Shown one piece after another: positions 9,663 to 17,919 of a stretch of 64,000 bases of DNA (position 1 is the stretch's first letter; each line of letters begins with the position of its first letter). Below the pieces are notes generated by a model, which was not told where the DNA came from, searched no databases, and was given only the letters and a program-made list of their open reading frames with translations. The stretch is from CAWGHZ01 sp963775315 (GTDB taxonomy: Bacteria > Pseudomonadota > Alphaproteobacteria > MPNO01 > DASWLB01): contig CAVZIN010000003.1 of NCBI GenBank assembly GCA_963775315.1, forward strand, positions 62,001 through 126,000, in the 5' to 3' direction. The translations under genes were made by a program, and so were the position numbers.

Positions 9663-9878
9663 CTAGAGATCAGATTCTGGCTTTGGAACCTCCGCCCGAG
9701 CGGCAATAGCAGTGCCACGCATCGCGCGGTACACCTGCTCTGCCCAATAACGCTCGTCCGCAAAAGCTAATTCCATCCGGCAGAGAACACTCTTCCCCGC
9801 CTTCACCATTTCCGGCGTCACTTCCACGTCGTCAGCTAGGGATTCCGCGCGTTCGCAATGTCGGGGCAAAGGTATCAA
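9663..9878 (-). CDS. small hypothetical protein, tail altered by IS630
   Basis: A 71-residue soluble protein with the pattern DVEVTPEMVKAGKSVLC...YWAEQVYRAM, seen in short alphaproteobacterial proteins of unknown function. Its TAG stop is built from the TA target duplication plus the first G of the IS630 end, so the native protein probably extended a little further and overlapped the MltR-like gene tail to tail. It lies just inside the right end of the IS1595 element and is therefore a passenger. Confidence 0.5.
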   Translation of the reverse strand: MIPLPRHCERAESLADDVEVTPEMVKAGKSVLCRMELAFADERYWAEQVYRAMRGTAIAARAEVPKPESDL

Positions 9879-9886
9879 TCCTAACT

Positions 9887-9910
9887 TGGTACGTCAACCG
9901 GATAGTTCCC
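9887..9910 (-). repeat. right terminal inverted repeat of IS1595 element
   Basis: Reads TGGTACGTCAACCGG on the plus strand and ends AGTTCCC; the inverse of 6548-6571 with one mismatch. Followed by the 8-bp target duplicate at 9911-9918. Confidence 0.88.
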
Positions 9911-9918
9911 CGTCCCCT
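9911..9918. repeat. target-site duplication, right copy
   Basis: CGTCCCCT, identical to 6540-6547, immediately after the right terminal repeat. Confidence 0.85.
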
Positions 9919-10102
9919 GGGCATCGCGATCGTCGGAGGCCTTCTTCTGTCGCAGCTTCTTACGCTCTATACGACGCCGGTCGTCTACCTGCATTTGACC
10001 GGCCTGGGAGCGTTCGCGCGCTCGAGCATGACGGGCCTTGCGCGACGGCCGAGCATGGCCCCCGGGCCGGACGTACGGACCGAGTCTCCGCCGGCCGAAT
10101 GA
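9919..10102 (+). pseudogene. MdtC/MuxC-type RND permease, 3' part
   Basis: The carboxy terminus of the same RND gene seen at 6088. Joined across the element, the frame reads SELRRPLGIAIVGGLLLSQL then LTLYTTPVVYLHL, the standard last membrane helix of MdtC-type pumps, and stops at 10100. The stretch between the two remnants lacks the residues that normally separate the two helices involved, so an internal deletion of very roughly 150 codons preceded the IS insertion. Confidence 0.78.
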
Positions 10103-10207
10103 GGGGCGCGCCTGCGTTTCGGCGCGTTCGGCGCCGGCAGTCGTGCGGCGATCAGATGATTGCGGCGCCAGCGATGAAGCGTCTCGGTTGTCCTGCGGCA
10201 CCAACCG

Positions 10208-11131
10208 CTATTCCAAGGCGCTCACCATCAGCGGTGAACTGCGCCCGGTACGAATCATGTCGAGGAAGGCGCGCAGTGCCGCCGGAGGTTGCCGACGTCC
10301 CGAATGGTAAAGAAACAGACCTTCGAACGTGGGCGACCAGTCCTCGAGCACCTGGACCAGTTGACCCGAGCGAAGGAAAGGTTCGGCCAACGCCTCAATC
10401 GTATAGGCGATCCCGAGGCCGTCGACGGCGGCGCGCACGCCCAAGTCAGGATTGTTGACGGTGATCCGCCCATCGACCAGGGTTTGTCGCGACACGCCGT
10501 CCCGTTGGAGCGGCCATTCGGCAATTTGACCGTCAGCATCCCGCCGGTAGCGTACACAATTGTGCTTGGAAAGGTCATCGGGGCTGCGCGGCGGTCGCCG
10601 GCGTGCGAAGTACGACGGCGATCCGACCACCGCGATCCTCACCGGACCCATGACGCGCACTGCGATCATATCGGCATCGACCCGGTTCTGCGGTCCCACC
10701 CCGGCATCGAAACCTTTTGCCACGATGTCGATCGGCGCTTCACCGATTTGGACCTCGAGGTGCACATCGGGATAGCTTGAGAGAAATTTATCCCAAATCG
10801 GCGCGATCACGGCCGATGCGGCCACGTGAGTGGCGTAAAGCCGCAAACGCCCGAACGGACGCTCGCGCTCCTGGTTCAGCCCCTCCAGCGCATCAGTGAT
10901 CTCCGCCAACGCTGGCCGCAGGCGCTCTACAAGGCGCAGCCCTGCAACGGTAAGGGCGACGCTGCGCGTCGTACGGTGCAGCAGCCGCATCCCGAGACGC
11001 TCTTCGATCTGCCGCATCGCGTGGCTGATCGCGGAGGGGGTAACGCCCAGCCGCGCCGCCGCCGCGCGGAAGCTCAGGTGGTCCGCGACCACCACGAATG
11101 TTGCGAGATCGGCCAGTTCCCCACGCGACAT
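10208..11131 (-). CDS. LysR-family transcriptional regulator
   Basis: LysR regulator of 307 residues. The amino-terminal winged helix (residues about 4-62: FVVVADHLSFRAAAARLGV, SAISHAMRQIEERLG, LLHRTTRSVALT) is followed by a substrate-binding domain (about 88-295). The ATG at 11131 gives the normal length; the frame stays open upstream to 11422 but those residues are Pro/Arg-rich and not family-like. It is divergent from the efflux operon beginning at 11503, the classic arrangement for a regulator of that pump. The effector cannot be inferred. Confidence 0.93.
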   Translation of the reverse strand: MSRGELADLATFVVVADHLSFRAAAARLGVTPSAISHAMRQIEERLGMRLLHRTTRSVALTVAGLRLVERLRPALAEITDALEGLNQERERPFGRLRLYATHVAASAVIAPIWDKFLSSYPDVHLEVQIGEAPIDIVAKGFDAGVGPQNRVDADMIAVRVMGPVRIAVVGSPSYFARRRPPRSPDDLSKHNCVRYRRDADGQIAEWPLQRDGVSRQTLVDGRITVNNPDLGVRAAVDGLGIAYTIEALAEPFLRSGQLVQVLEDWSPTFEGLFLYHSGRRQPPAALRAFLDMIRTGRSSPLMVSALE

Positions 11132-11502
11132 TGATGAATGTCCTTCATCATCGTGAGCAACAGATAATGGATTTTCGTTGATTGTACCAAGCGCTATTTT
11201 GCCACAGAGAGAATCAGCCATGGCCTCCCATGTTGGCGGACGAGGAAAGGGTTGGATCGACTTCCATTCCGGCCGAGGCCGTCGGGCGTGAATCCGCCGG
11301 TCAGGTTTGATGTCCGGCGGCCAAGGCCTTTGGGGGTCGGTCCCCGTTGGCGCCTGACAGCGGCCAGAGGGCGCAATGGCGACGCGCGCGAATGAACTCG
11401 GTCGCAGACGCGGCGGCCTCACCTAGGCGATGACGGTGCGTAACAAGGCACCCACGCCGGAATTTCGAGATCGGCCGCGAGCGACGCGTTCTGTCGGGCG
11501 GC
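11132..11502. promoter_or_regulatory. divergent control region, LysR versus efflux operon
   Basis: A 371-bp gap between the LysR start and the adaptor start. No convincing gene is present on either strand. It should hold both promoters and the LysR binding site, but I could not identify a clear T-N11-A palindrome or promoter boxes by eye. Confidence 0.45.
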
Positions 11503-12729
11503 ATGGGTTACTCCTTGTCATCTGTCGCGGAGGGCTCGTACCTGAGTGACAATGTGAACGTTGGTGGTTTTCACCTTCCCGGCATCGGCCCGCTGATGAC
11601 CTTGGCCTTCGCGGCGGCGCTCGTTGCAGGCGGTCCCCGGTTGGCCGAGGCCGCGGATGCTCCTCCGCCCGGCGTCGTGGTGGCGCCCGTCGTGGTGAAG
11701 GACGTCGCACCGGCCACGCACTATATCGGCCATGTGCTCGCGATTCAGTCGGTGAAGCTCGTGCCACGGGTCACCGCGTATATCGACGAGGTCGCCGTGA
11801 AGCAGGGCAGCGCGGTGAAAGCCGGTCAGGTTCTGTTCCGGCTGCAGAGTACCTCCTACGAGGCAGCGCTCCAGAGCGCACAGGCCAGCTTGCAATCCGC
11901 TCGGGCGGCCTACCAGAACGCGCAGCTGGCCTACCAGCGGGCTCTGCGGCTCGGTAAAACCGGGGCGGCCGCGCAAGCGACCGTCGATCAAGCCCTGGCG
12001 ACGCGAAATCAGGACCAGGCCGCGATCCTGTCGGCCCAGGCCGATGTCACCCAGGCCCAGCTGAACCTCAGCTACTGCACCATCACCGCGCCCATTGCCG
12101 GCCGTATCGGAACCGCGACCCTCACCAGGGGCAATCTCGTCACGCCGAACACCGCGGCGCTGACAACCATCAACCAGCTCGATCCGATCCGCGTGGTATT
12201 CTCGGTCAGCGACGCCGATATCGTGGATGCCGAGCAGAAGAGCGTAGAAGCGCAGAATGGCGATCTGCAAGGGTTGAAGGCGAGCCTCACGCTGCCGAAC
12301 GGCAAACCCTACGACCAAGCCGGCAGCATCGCCTTCTTCGACAACCAGGTCGATACCCAGACCGGCACGGTGAGCGTCTACGCCGACTTTGCCAATCCGC
12401 ACCATCTTCTGCTGCCGGGCTCGTACGTATCGGTGCAATTGCGCAGGGCCAAGCCCCAACTGGTGCCGCTTGTCCCGGTGGCTGCGGTGCAGACGGACCA
12501 GCACGGTTCGTTCGTTCTGACGGTGGGTCGCGACAACAAGGTCAAGCAGCAGCCGGTGAAGCTCGGTCACCAGATCGCCCAGAACGACGTCGTGGAGAGC
12601 GGCCTGCGCGACGGCGACCGCGTCATCGTCGACGGGCTTCAGAAGGTCAAGCCAGGCGAGGTGGTCAAGCCGACGACCGCGCCCTCCACGGCGGCCGCTG
12701 CCGGCCCACCGCCCGTCCAGGTCGACTGA
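11503..12729 (+). CDS. RND efflux periplasmic adaptor (membrane fusion protein)
   Basis: Adaptor linking an RND permease to an outer-membrane channel. Of 408 residues, an uncleaved or cleaved signal region lies at about 30-52 (MTLAFAAALVAGG...AEAA). A lipoyl/barrel-sandwich half follows (VTAYIDEVAVKQGSAVKAGQ), then an alpha-helical hairpin (about 115-190), the second lipoyl half (TITAPIAGRIG) and beta-barrel and proximal domains. The first 30 residues before the signal are unusual, so a later start (for example near 11596) is possible. The stop overlaps the likely start region of the permease. Confidence 0.93.
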   Translation: MGYSLSSVAEGSYLSDNVNVGGFHLPGIGPLMTLAFAAALVAGGPRLAEAADAPPPGVVVAPVVVKDVAPATHYIGHVLAIQSVKLVPRVTAYIDEVAVKQGSAVKAGQVLFRLQSTSYEAALQSAQASLQSARAAYQNAQLAYQRALRLGKTGAAAQATVDQALATRNQDQAAILSAQADVTQAQLNLSYCTITAPIAGRIGTATLTRGNLVTPNTAALTTINQLDPIRVVFSVSDADIVDAEQKSVEAQNGDLQGLKASLTLPNGKPYDQAGSIAFFDNQVDTQTGTVSVYADFANPHHLLLPGSYVSVQLRRAKPQLVPLVPVAAVQTDQHGSFVLTVGRDNKVKQQPVKLGHQIAQNDVVESGLRDGDRVIVDGLQKVKPGEVVKPTTAPSTAAAAGPPPVQVD

Positions 12730-15700
12730 GGCCTTTTCGTCTTGCTCTCCAGCTTTTCATCAATCGGCCCAAGTTCGCCATCGTCATCGCGGTGGTGATC
12801 ACGCTGGCCGGGCTGCTCGCGCTCAATTCCATCCCGATTTCGCAATATCCGAACGTCACGCCGCCGAAGGTGACGATCCTGGTCAACTATCCGGGCGCCA
12901 GCGCCCAGACGATGATCAACGAGATCGCCGAGCCCATCGAGGAGCAGGTCAACGGCGTCCCCAACATGCTGTACATGCAGAGCACCAGCTCGGGGACGGG
13001 GCATTATAATCTGTCGGTGACTTTCGCCCTGGGCTCCGATCCCAATATCGACCAGGTCAACGTTCAGAACCGGGTTCAGGAGGCCGTAGCGCAGCTTCCG
13101 TCCGAAGTGCAGCAGGAGGGCATCGCGGTTCGCGCCGCGGCGGATACCTTCGTGCTGGCGGTGAACCTCTATTCGCCTGACAAGAAATACGACCAGCTCT
13201 TCATCTCGAACTATGCCTACATGCATCTGCAGCAGCAGATCGCCCGCGTGGCGGGTGTCGGCGACACGCATATTTTCGGCGCGCGCGAGTACGCCATGCG
13301 GGTCTGGCTCAACCCCGCCAAGATGACTGCCCTCGGCGTGACCGTCGGCGACGTGACTTCGGCCATCCAGGCGCAGAACATCCAGGTGGCGTCCGGTCAG
13401 ATCGGCGAGCCGCCGGTCAGCGGGAACCAGGCCCAGCAGCTCTCCGTGCTCGCCCCTGGAGAGTTGAGCGACCCCAAGCAGTTCAGTGACATCATTATCC
13501 GCACCAACACCAATGGCGGGGTTCTTCGGCTCGGCGACGTCGCCAAGGTCGAGCTCGCGGCCCAGCAATACGCCAACTCTTCGGCACTGGACGGCCTGCC
13601 CTCGTCGACGGTGGTCATCTATCAGGCGCCGGGCGCCAACGCTCTTGCGGTTTCCGATAGCGTTGCGCGGCAGATGAAGGTGCTGTCGGCGCACTTCCCG
13701 CCCGGCTTGAAGTACCAGATCGTGTACAACGCCACGAACTTCGTGCGCGCCGACATCGCCGAGATCATGCGCACGCTCGTCATCACGCTTTTGCTGGTGG
13801 TCGCCGTCGTCTACGTCTTCCTGCAGGACTGGCGCGCGACGCTGATTCCGACCATCGCCATCCCCGTTTCGCTGATCGGCGTGTTCGCGGCCCTCTACGT
13901 GCTCGGCTACTCTGCGAATACGATCGATCTTTTCGCCGTCGTCCTCGCTATCACGCTGGTCGTCGACGATGCCATCGTAGTGGTCGAGAACGTCTCCCGG
14001 CATCTGGAGGAAAACCCGGATGTGGACAGGCGGGAGGCTACCGGCGCGGCGATGCGCGAGATCACCGGCCCGGTTGTAGCGACCACCCTGATCCTCGTGG
14101 CGGTGTTCGCGCCGGTCGGTTTCATCGCCGGCATAACGGGCTCGCTATACCGGCAGTTCGCCGTCACCATCTCGGTGTCGGTGGTGATCTCCGCGATCAA
14201 CGCACTGACTCTGAGCCCGGCGCTATGCGCCCTGATGCTGCGGCCGCCCTCGGGCCGCCGGATGCGCCTGTTCCGCTGGTTCAACGGGGGCTTCGAATTC
14301 ACGCGTAACCGCTACACGAAAGTCGTCGGGGTCCTGTCACGAAGGCTTATCGTCACCACGATCGGCATGATGGCGGTGTTCGGCGCCACCTACTTCGTTT
14401 TCGAAGGGACGCCAACGGCCTTCCTGCCGGCAGAGGACCAAGGATTCTTCATGCTCAACGTCCAGCTTCCCGACGGTGCGTCGCTGGGGCGGACGAGCAG
14501 CGTGGTGGACCGGGTCGCCTCCATGCTGCGCAAGCAGCCGAGCATCGCGCACACCCTGGAAATCACGGGCTTCAGCGTTGTCTCCGGATCCCAGGAGTCG
14601 AATGGCGCCCTCGTCATCGCCATCATGAAGCCGTGGGACGAGCGGGGCGCCGACGAGTCCGTGCCCGCCGTGATACGCGCAATGAAACCGAAGCTGGACG
14701 CCATCCCCTCCGCCGATATCGTGGGGTTCAATCCGCCGGCCATTCCTGGCATCAGCACGACCGGCGGGATCAATTTCGTGTTGGAGGCGCAAAGCGGTCA
14801 GGCCTACAGCAAGCTTGCCTCGGTGGCGCGCAGCCTGATCTTTGCGGCGAACCAGAACGACGATTTGTCCTCCGTGTTCACCGCCTTTTCGGCCAACCAG
14901 CCGCAAGTGATGGTCCACGTCAACAAGCTGAAGGCAGAGATGCTGGGCGTCAGCCCGCAGACGATCTACGAGACGCTGCAAGCCAACCTCGGCGACCAGT
15001 TCGTTAACAATTTCAACTATCAGAATTTCGTGTTCCAGGTTCTCGTGCAGGCACAGTCGCAGTTCAGGTCCAAGGTGAGCGACATCGAAAGGCTCTATGT
15101 GCGCAGCTCCAACGGATCGATGGTGCCGCTGAAAGGGCTGATCAATGTCAGCATGATCCAGGGTGCCAACGCCCTGACGCTTTACAACTTGTTCCCGGCC
15201 GTGCTGATCAACGGCGCCGCCGCCCAGGGCCGCAGCGACGGCCAGGCCATCAACGCGATGGAGCAGGTGGCGGCGAAACACCTGCCGCAAGGCTATGGCT
15301 ACGAGTGGACCGGCATGACCTATCAGCAAATCCAGGCCACAGGCCAGGAAGGGGCTGCCTTCCTCGCCGCAGTGGTATTTTCGTATCTCTTCCTCGCCGC
15401 CCTCTACGAAAGCTGGACCCTGCCGCTGTCGGTCATCCTGCCTGTGGCGTTCGCGATGTTCGGCGGCCTGGTGGCCCTGTACCTGCGTGGGATGGCGCTC
15501 GACATCTATGGACAGGTCGGCCTGGTCCTGCTGATCGGCCTTGCCGCGAAAAATGCCATCCTGATCGTCGAGTTCGCCAAGGACCGCCTCGAGCGGGGCG
15601 GCGTGGACGCCGTCGAGGCCGCCGAGGACGGCGCCCACACCCGTTATCGCCCCGTAATGATGACGGCGCTGGCCTTCATCATTGGCGTTGTGCCTCTCGT

Positions 15701-15896
15701 CATCGCCACAGGGGCGGGTGCCGGCGCGCGACAGTCGATCGGCACCACGGTGTTCGGCGGCATGATCATCGCAAGCTTCATCGGCGTGCTGTTCATCCCG
15801 GCGCTGTTCGTCGGGTTTCGGCACCTGTCAGAGGCCTCCTCGCGCCTGCTGGGCCGCCTTGGGGGACATCGCCACGGGCCGGATGCCGCCGAATAG
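12726..15896 (+). CDS. RND multidrug efflux permease (HAE1/AcrB type)
   Basis: Proton-driven drug exporter, about 1,055 residues. Helix 4 has the proton-relay Asp pair (LVVDDAIVVVEN) and helix 10 the Lys (LIGLAAKNAILIVEF). The amino terminus is a puzzle. Homology reaches FINRPKFAIVIAVV at 12756, but this frame has no ATG or GTG before it; only a CTG at 12726, overlapping the adaptor's stop, is available. With one more T in the run at 12754-12757 the frame would read from a TTG at 12742 as LLSSFFINRP, the standard RND start. A one-base deletion, real or from assembly, is likely. Later GTG starts at 12792 would lose part of helix 1. No outer-membrane gene follows. Confidence 0.88.
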   Translation: MRPFRLALQLFINRPKFAIVIAVVITLAGLLALNSIPISQYPNVTPPKVTILVNYPGASAQTMINEIAEPIEEQVNGVPNMLYMQSTSSGTGHYNLSVTFALGSDPNIDQVNVQNRVQEAVAQLPSEVQQEGIAVRAAADTFVLAVNLYSPDKKYDQLFISNYAYMHLQQQIARVAGVGDTHIFGAREYAMRVWLNPAKMTALGVTVGDVTSAIQAQNIQVASGQIGEPPVSGNQAQQLSVLAPGELSDPKQFSDIIIRTNTNGGVLRLGDVAKVELAAQQYANSSALDGLPSSTVVIYQAPGANALAVSDSVARQMKVLSAHFPPGLKYQIVYNATNFVRADIAEIMRTLVITLLLVVAVVYVFLQDWRATLIPTIAIPVSLIGVFAALYVLGYSANTIDLFAVVLAITLVVDDAIVVVENVSRHLEENPDVDRREATGAAMREITGPVVATTLILVAVFAPVGFIAGITGSLYRQFAVTISVSVVISAINALTLSPALCALMLRPPSGRRMRLFRWFNGGFEFTRNRYTKVVGVLSRRLIVTTIGMMAVFGATYFVFEGTPTAFLPAEDQGFFMLNVQLPDGASLGRTSSVVDRVASMLRKQPSIAHTLEITGFSVVSGSQESNGALVIAIMKPWDERGADESVPAVIRAMKPKLDAIPSADIVGFNPPAIPGISTTGGINFVLEAQSGQAYSKLASVARSLIFAANQNDDLSSVFTAFSANQPQVMVHVNKLKAEMLGVSPQTIYETLQANLGDQFVNNFNYQNFVFQVLVQAQSQFRSKVSDIERLYVRSSNGSMVPLKGLINVSMIQGANALTLYNLFPAVLINGAAAQGRSDGQAINAMEQVAAKHLPQGYGYEWTGMTYQQIQATGQEGAAFLAAVVFSYLFLAALYESWTLPLSVILPVAFAMFGGLVALYLRGMALDIYGQVGLVLLIGLAAKNAILIVEFAKDRLERGGVDAVEAAEDGAHTRYRPVMMTALAFIIGVVPLVIATGAGAGARQSIGTTVFGGMIIASFIGVLFIPALFVGFRHLSEASSRLLGRLGGHRHGPDAAE

Positions 15897-16076
15897 TCCG
15901 CGTTGAGCGCTGGGGGGCCGACGGACACCGGAACTGCCGTCGTTGAGCCATAGTTAGCGAAATGCGGGGGCATGATCGCGGGAGAGGGTGCGTGGCGTTC
16001 GGGTCGGGGCGCGCCCCGAAGCGGAAGTGCCCATGCGCGTCGGTCTCGCCGCTGAAGCCGTCACCGGGACCAAGGC

Positions 16077-16247
16077 ATGAACGCCACGGCGGTGTTCTTC
16101 CGCGCGCTGGCCCGGTCGGAGGAAGCGAGCCAGCCGGCCGCGCTTGCCGCCACGTGGCGGAACTCGGGCGAAGTGGCGACGCCAGCGGCGCTTGTCTGCA
16201 TCGAGCAGATCGAACACGCACTCGATCGTCTAAGCGCGGAACCGTGA
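16077..16247 (+). CDS. possible 56-residue hypothetical protein
   Basis: A short frame beginning MNATAVFFRALARSEEAS, Ala/Glu-rich and predicted helical, ending ALDRLSAEP. A GGGACCAAGG stretch before the ATG could serve as ribosome site. Its ATG overlaps the TGA of a 15-codon upstream frame. I do not recognise the product; it could be a chance frame. Confidence 0.3.
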   Translation: MNATAVFFRALARSEEASQPAALAATWRNSGEVATPAALVCIEQIEHALDRLSAEP

Positions 16248-16462
16248 GGCGCCGCTTTCGTCGCCGGACCGGTGACGATCACCTTGACCATGGCAACCCG
16301 ACCATTCTTCCAGGGGGTCAGTGGCCCGCCGTGCCGGCGCCACGCCCCTTGGCCGCCTTCCTGCCCGATCTCGATTAAAGAAATGGTGCGGCTGTGCGCT
16401 TGCGCACAGAGGGCGGCGCGTCTTCGCGCCATGATCGGGTGTTTCCTCCCTTAAGCGAACTC
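16248..16462. other. intergenic, two short hairpins, no gene seen
   Basis: No supported gene. Contains a perfect hairpin CTGTGCGC-TT-GCGCACAG (16392-16409) followed within a few bases by GGCGCG-TCTT-CGCGCC. Frames on the minus strand are of low quality. Confidence 0.4.
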
Positions 16463-16499
16463 GCGGTGCGGACTCCTTGGGGCCGCACCGCTTCTTTTT
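16463..16499 (+). terminator. terminator-like hairpin in repeat copy 1
   Basis: Stem GCGGTGCGG / CCGCACCGC with an 11-base loop, followed by TTCTTTTT. It has the form of a rho-independent terminator for plus-strand transcription, though no strong plus-strand gene ends just before it. Confidence 0.45.
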
Positions 16500-16532
16500 G
16501 CCGCGATGGCGCCCGGTCGATGTCACCCGATG
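16464..16532 (+). repeat. 66-bp dispersed direct repeat, copy 1
   Basis: Begins CGGTGCGGACTCCTTGGGG and ends GATGTCACCCGATG. A second copy in the same orientation is at 19602-19667; they differ by two short indels and four substitutions. The pair brackets the ATP-grasp/decarboxylase operon. Confidence 0.75.
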
Positions 16533-16644
16533 TGGCTTCTCGCGCAACGGGCAATCGAGTTCCGCCTATCCACTCGGCGGCGAAGCCATCCTCAAAGCTG
16601 TCCGAAAAATACCTTTTTCGGCAGTCTGGAGCTTCTCGCGCTCC

Positions 16645-17907
16645 TCAGTTGGTCGCTCGGCCGACAACCCGGTGTTGAACATGGCGTTGCAGCATGTTCC
16701 CGAACGCGCGAAAGATCGTGTCCATGTGTTGCCGCTTGTAAGGGAAGATCTCCGGCGGATCCAGATCGTGGACAACCATGGCGTTTCCGGCCTCGAAGAC
16801 GAGAAGCCGGCCGTCTGGCATTTCGGCGCAGTCGACCGCGAAGTAGTCCAGGCGAACGCGTTCGGCAATGGCGTCGATGGCGGCTTTGTGCCGGACGGCG
16901 AAGCCGAGATCGAACTCGGCCATGAACTTCGCCTCTTCCGCCCGTCGCTCGGCGCGAGTGAGCATCCCGGCATTGACGTAGTGGATCATCCAATCTGACG
17001 AAATCGCCATGTGACACGGATAGGCTTGTCCATCGATAAACACGATCCGGAATTTCCGGAACAACCCATCTCGGCTTCGGTAATCGATGAACGGCGATAT
17101 ATAAAATTCGTCTTCAGACCTTTGCGTCAGGAAGGCAGCCACTTCCGCCGCGTCTTCGATTTTCGAGAGGCCTTCCCCGGCGTGCGAATCTCTGGGGCGC
17201 CCAATGAGGGGAAATGCGGCCCCGTCGAGGATCGAGCCAGGCAAGATTTCCCCGCGAGCGATCCGTGACAGCGTCGCGCGTCCGATACTCGCCGTCGGCG
17301 GGATCGTTACGCCGGGCGCCTTTGCGAGCAGTACGGACACGGCGTCCCGGGTCAATCCGACGATGCGGTTTGGTGCATTGAGGACCGGGCGCTCCCAGCC
17401 CGCCAGTCTCGGCGTCAGCGCCCGCAGGACCCGTTCGTTGTTCTTGGATTCGGCGATCGTGACGAAGGCGAGGTCATGGTCCGGAAGGCGCGGCGGAAGC
17501 GGCGCGTCCTCCGTCACGTAGGCGATATGGAGCGACACGTCGAGATCGTCGAGCAGGAGCTCCAAGGGCGTGTTCGCCATGAAACTGCCAGGTACCATGA
17601 ATGCCAGGAGTCGGAGGCCTTGGCGCTCGGCAGTCCGTGAGGGATGGCGGTATACGCGGCTGAGCTTCAGTGCCTCCCGCTGCAAATCGGCGCGGAGCGA
17701 GCCCTTGTCGCAAATCTGTGCGATCGTCGAGAGATCGATAAGGCAAGCCCCATCGGCCGGGTTCCGATCCCGCTGCTCGGCCAGCGACTTCCATACCGGC
17801 ACCAGATCGGCTCCCGCATATGCCATTCCGAGGAGGGCCGAAAATCCGTAGGACAGCGCCGGAAAGGCGTCGGTGGACCGGTTCGGGAAAACGCTCCGCT
17901 TACTCAT
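16645..17907 (-). CDS. ATP-grasp (RimK-like) ligase-type protein
   Basis: A 420-residue protein whose last ~150 residues look like an ATP-grasp domain: FRKFRIVFIDGQAYPCHMAI, SDWMIHY, a helical segment, then YFAVDCAEMPDGRLLVFEAG with N-A-M-V-V-H, where Asp, Glu and Asn are the expected metal-ATP ligands. ATP-grasp enzymes join a carboxylate to an amine or thiol. The first ~180 residues include Ala-rich helices and the phrase FMVPGSFMANTPLELLL, with no domain I can name. The ATG at 17907 has AAGG 7-10 bases upstream. It follows a PLP decarboxylase by 12 bases, suggesting the decarboxylase supplies an amine for ligation; that is inference. Confidence 0.7.
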   Translation of the reverse strand: MSKRSVFPNRSTDAFPALSYGFSALLGMAYAGADLVPVWKSLAEQRDRNPADGACLIDLSTIAQICDKGSLRADLQREALKLSRVYRHPSRTAERQGLRLLAFMVPGSFMANTPLELLLDDLDVSLHIAYVTEDAPLPPRLPDHDLAFVTIAESKNNERVLRALTPRLAGWERPVLNAPNRIVGLTRDAVSVLLAKAPGVTIPPTASIGRATLSRIARGEILPGSILDGAAFPLIGRPRDSHAGEGLSKIEDAAEVAAFLTQRSEDEFYISPFIDYRSRDGLFRKFRIVFIDGQAYPCHMAISSDWMIHYVNAGMLTRAERRAEEAKFMAEFDLGFAVRHKAAIDAIAERVRLDYFAVDCAEMPDGRLLVFEAGNAMVVHDLDPPEIFPYKRQHMDTIFRAFGNMLQRHVQHRVVGRATN

Positions 17908-17919
17908 GCTTCTGCCTTG

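Larger units (their letters stand above)
8614..9663 (-). mobile_element. IS630-family insertion sequence
   Basis: A 1,050-bp element between TA dinucleotides at 8612-8613 and 9664-9665, the TA duplication expected of IS630. Ends read GAGCGGATTCCG at the left and, in reverse, GAGCACTTTCTGG at the right (10 of the first 15 bases match). It encodes a two-frame transposase on the minus strand. It lies inside the IS1595 element and so arrived later. Confidence 0.85.
6548..9910 (+). mobile_element. IS1595-family element with passenger genes
   Basis: A complete insertion element of 3,363 bp, bounded by 24-bp inverted repeats (6548-6571 and 9887-9910; 23 of 24 positions match, core TATCCGGTTGACGTACCA) and flanked by the 8-bp direct repeat CGTCCCCT. 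Contents: an IS1595 DDE transposase (6616-7542), a small coiled-coil membrane protein (7588-7917), a possible 45-codon gene (7927-8064), an MltR-like gene broken by an IS630-family insertion (8079-8660), and a small gene on the other strand (9663-9878). Without the IS630 copy and its TA duplication the element would be about 2.3 kb. It is inserted in the RND pseudogene. Confidence 0.88.

Noticed and set aside
15897..16076. Overlapping short frames after the efflux permease
   Set aside because: None has a ribosome site or recognisable domain.
16392..16430. Two adjacent short hairpins
   Set aside because: Perfect but short; in DNA this GC-rich they are not distinctive enough to call regulatory.
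16230..16547. Minus-strand frame spanning repeat copy 1, with a basic segment shared with a frame at copy 2
   Set aside because: The shared peptide comes only from the DNA repeat; the flanks are unrelated and there is no ribosome site.
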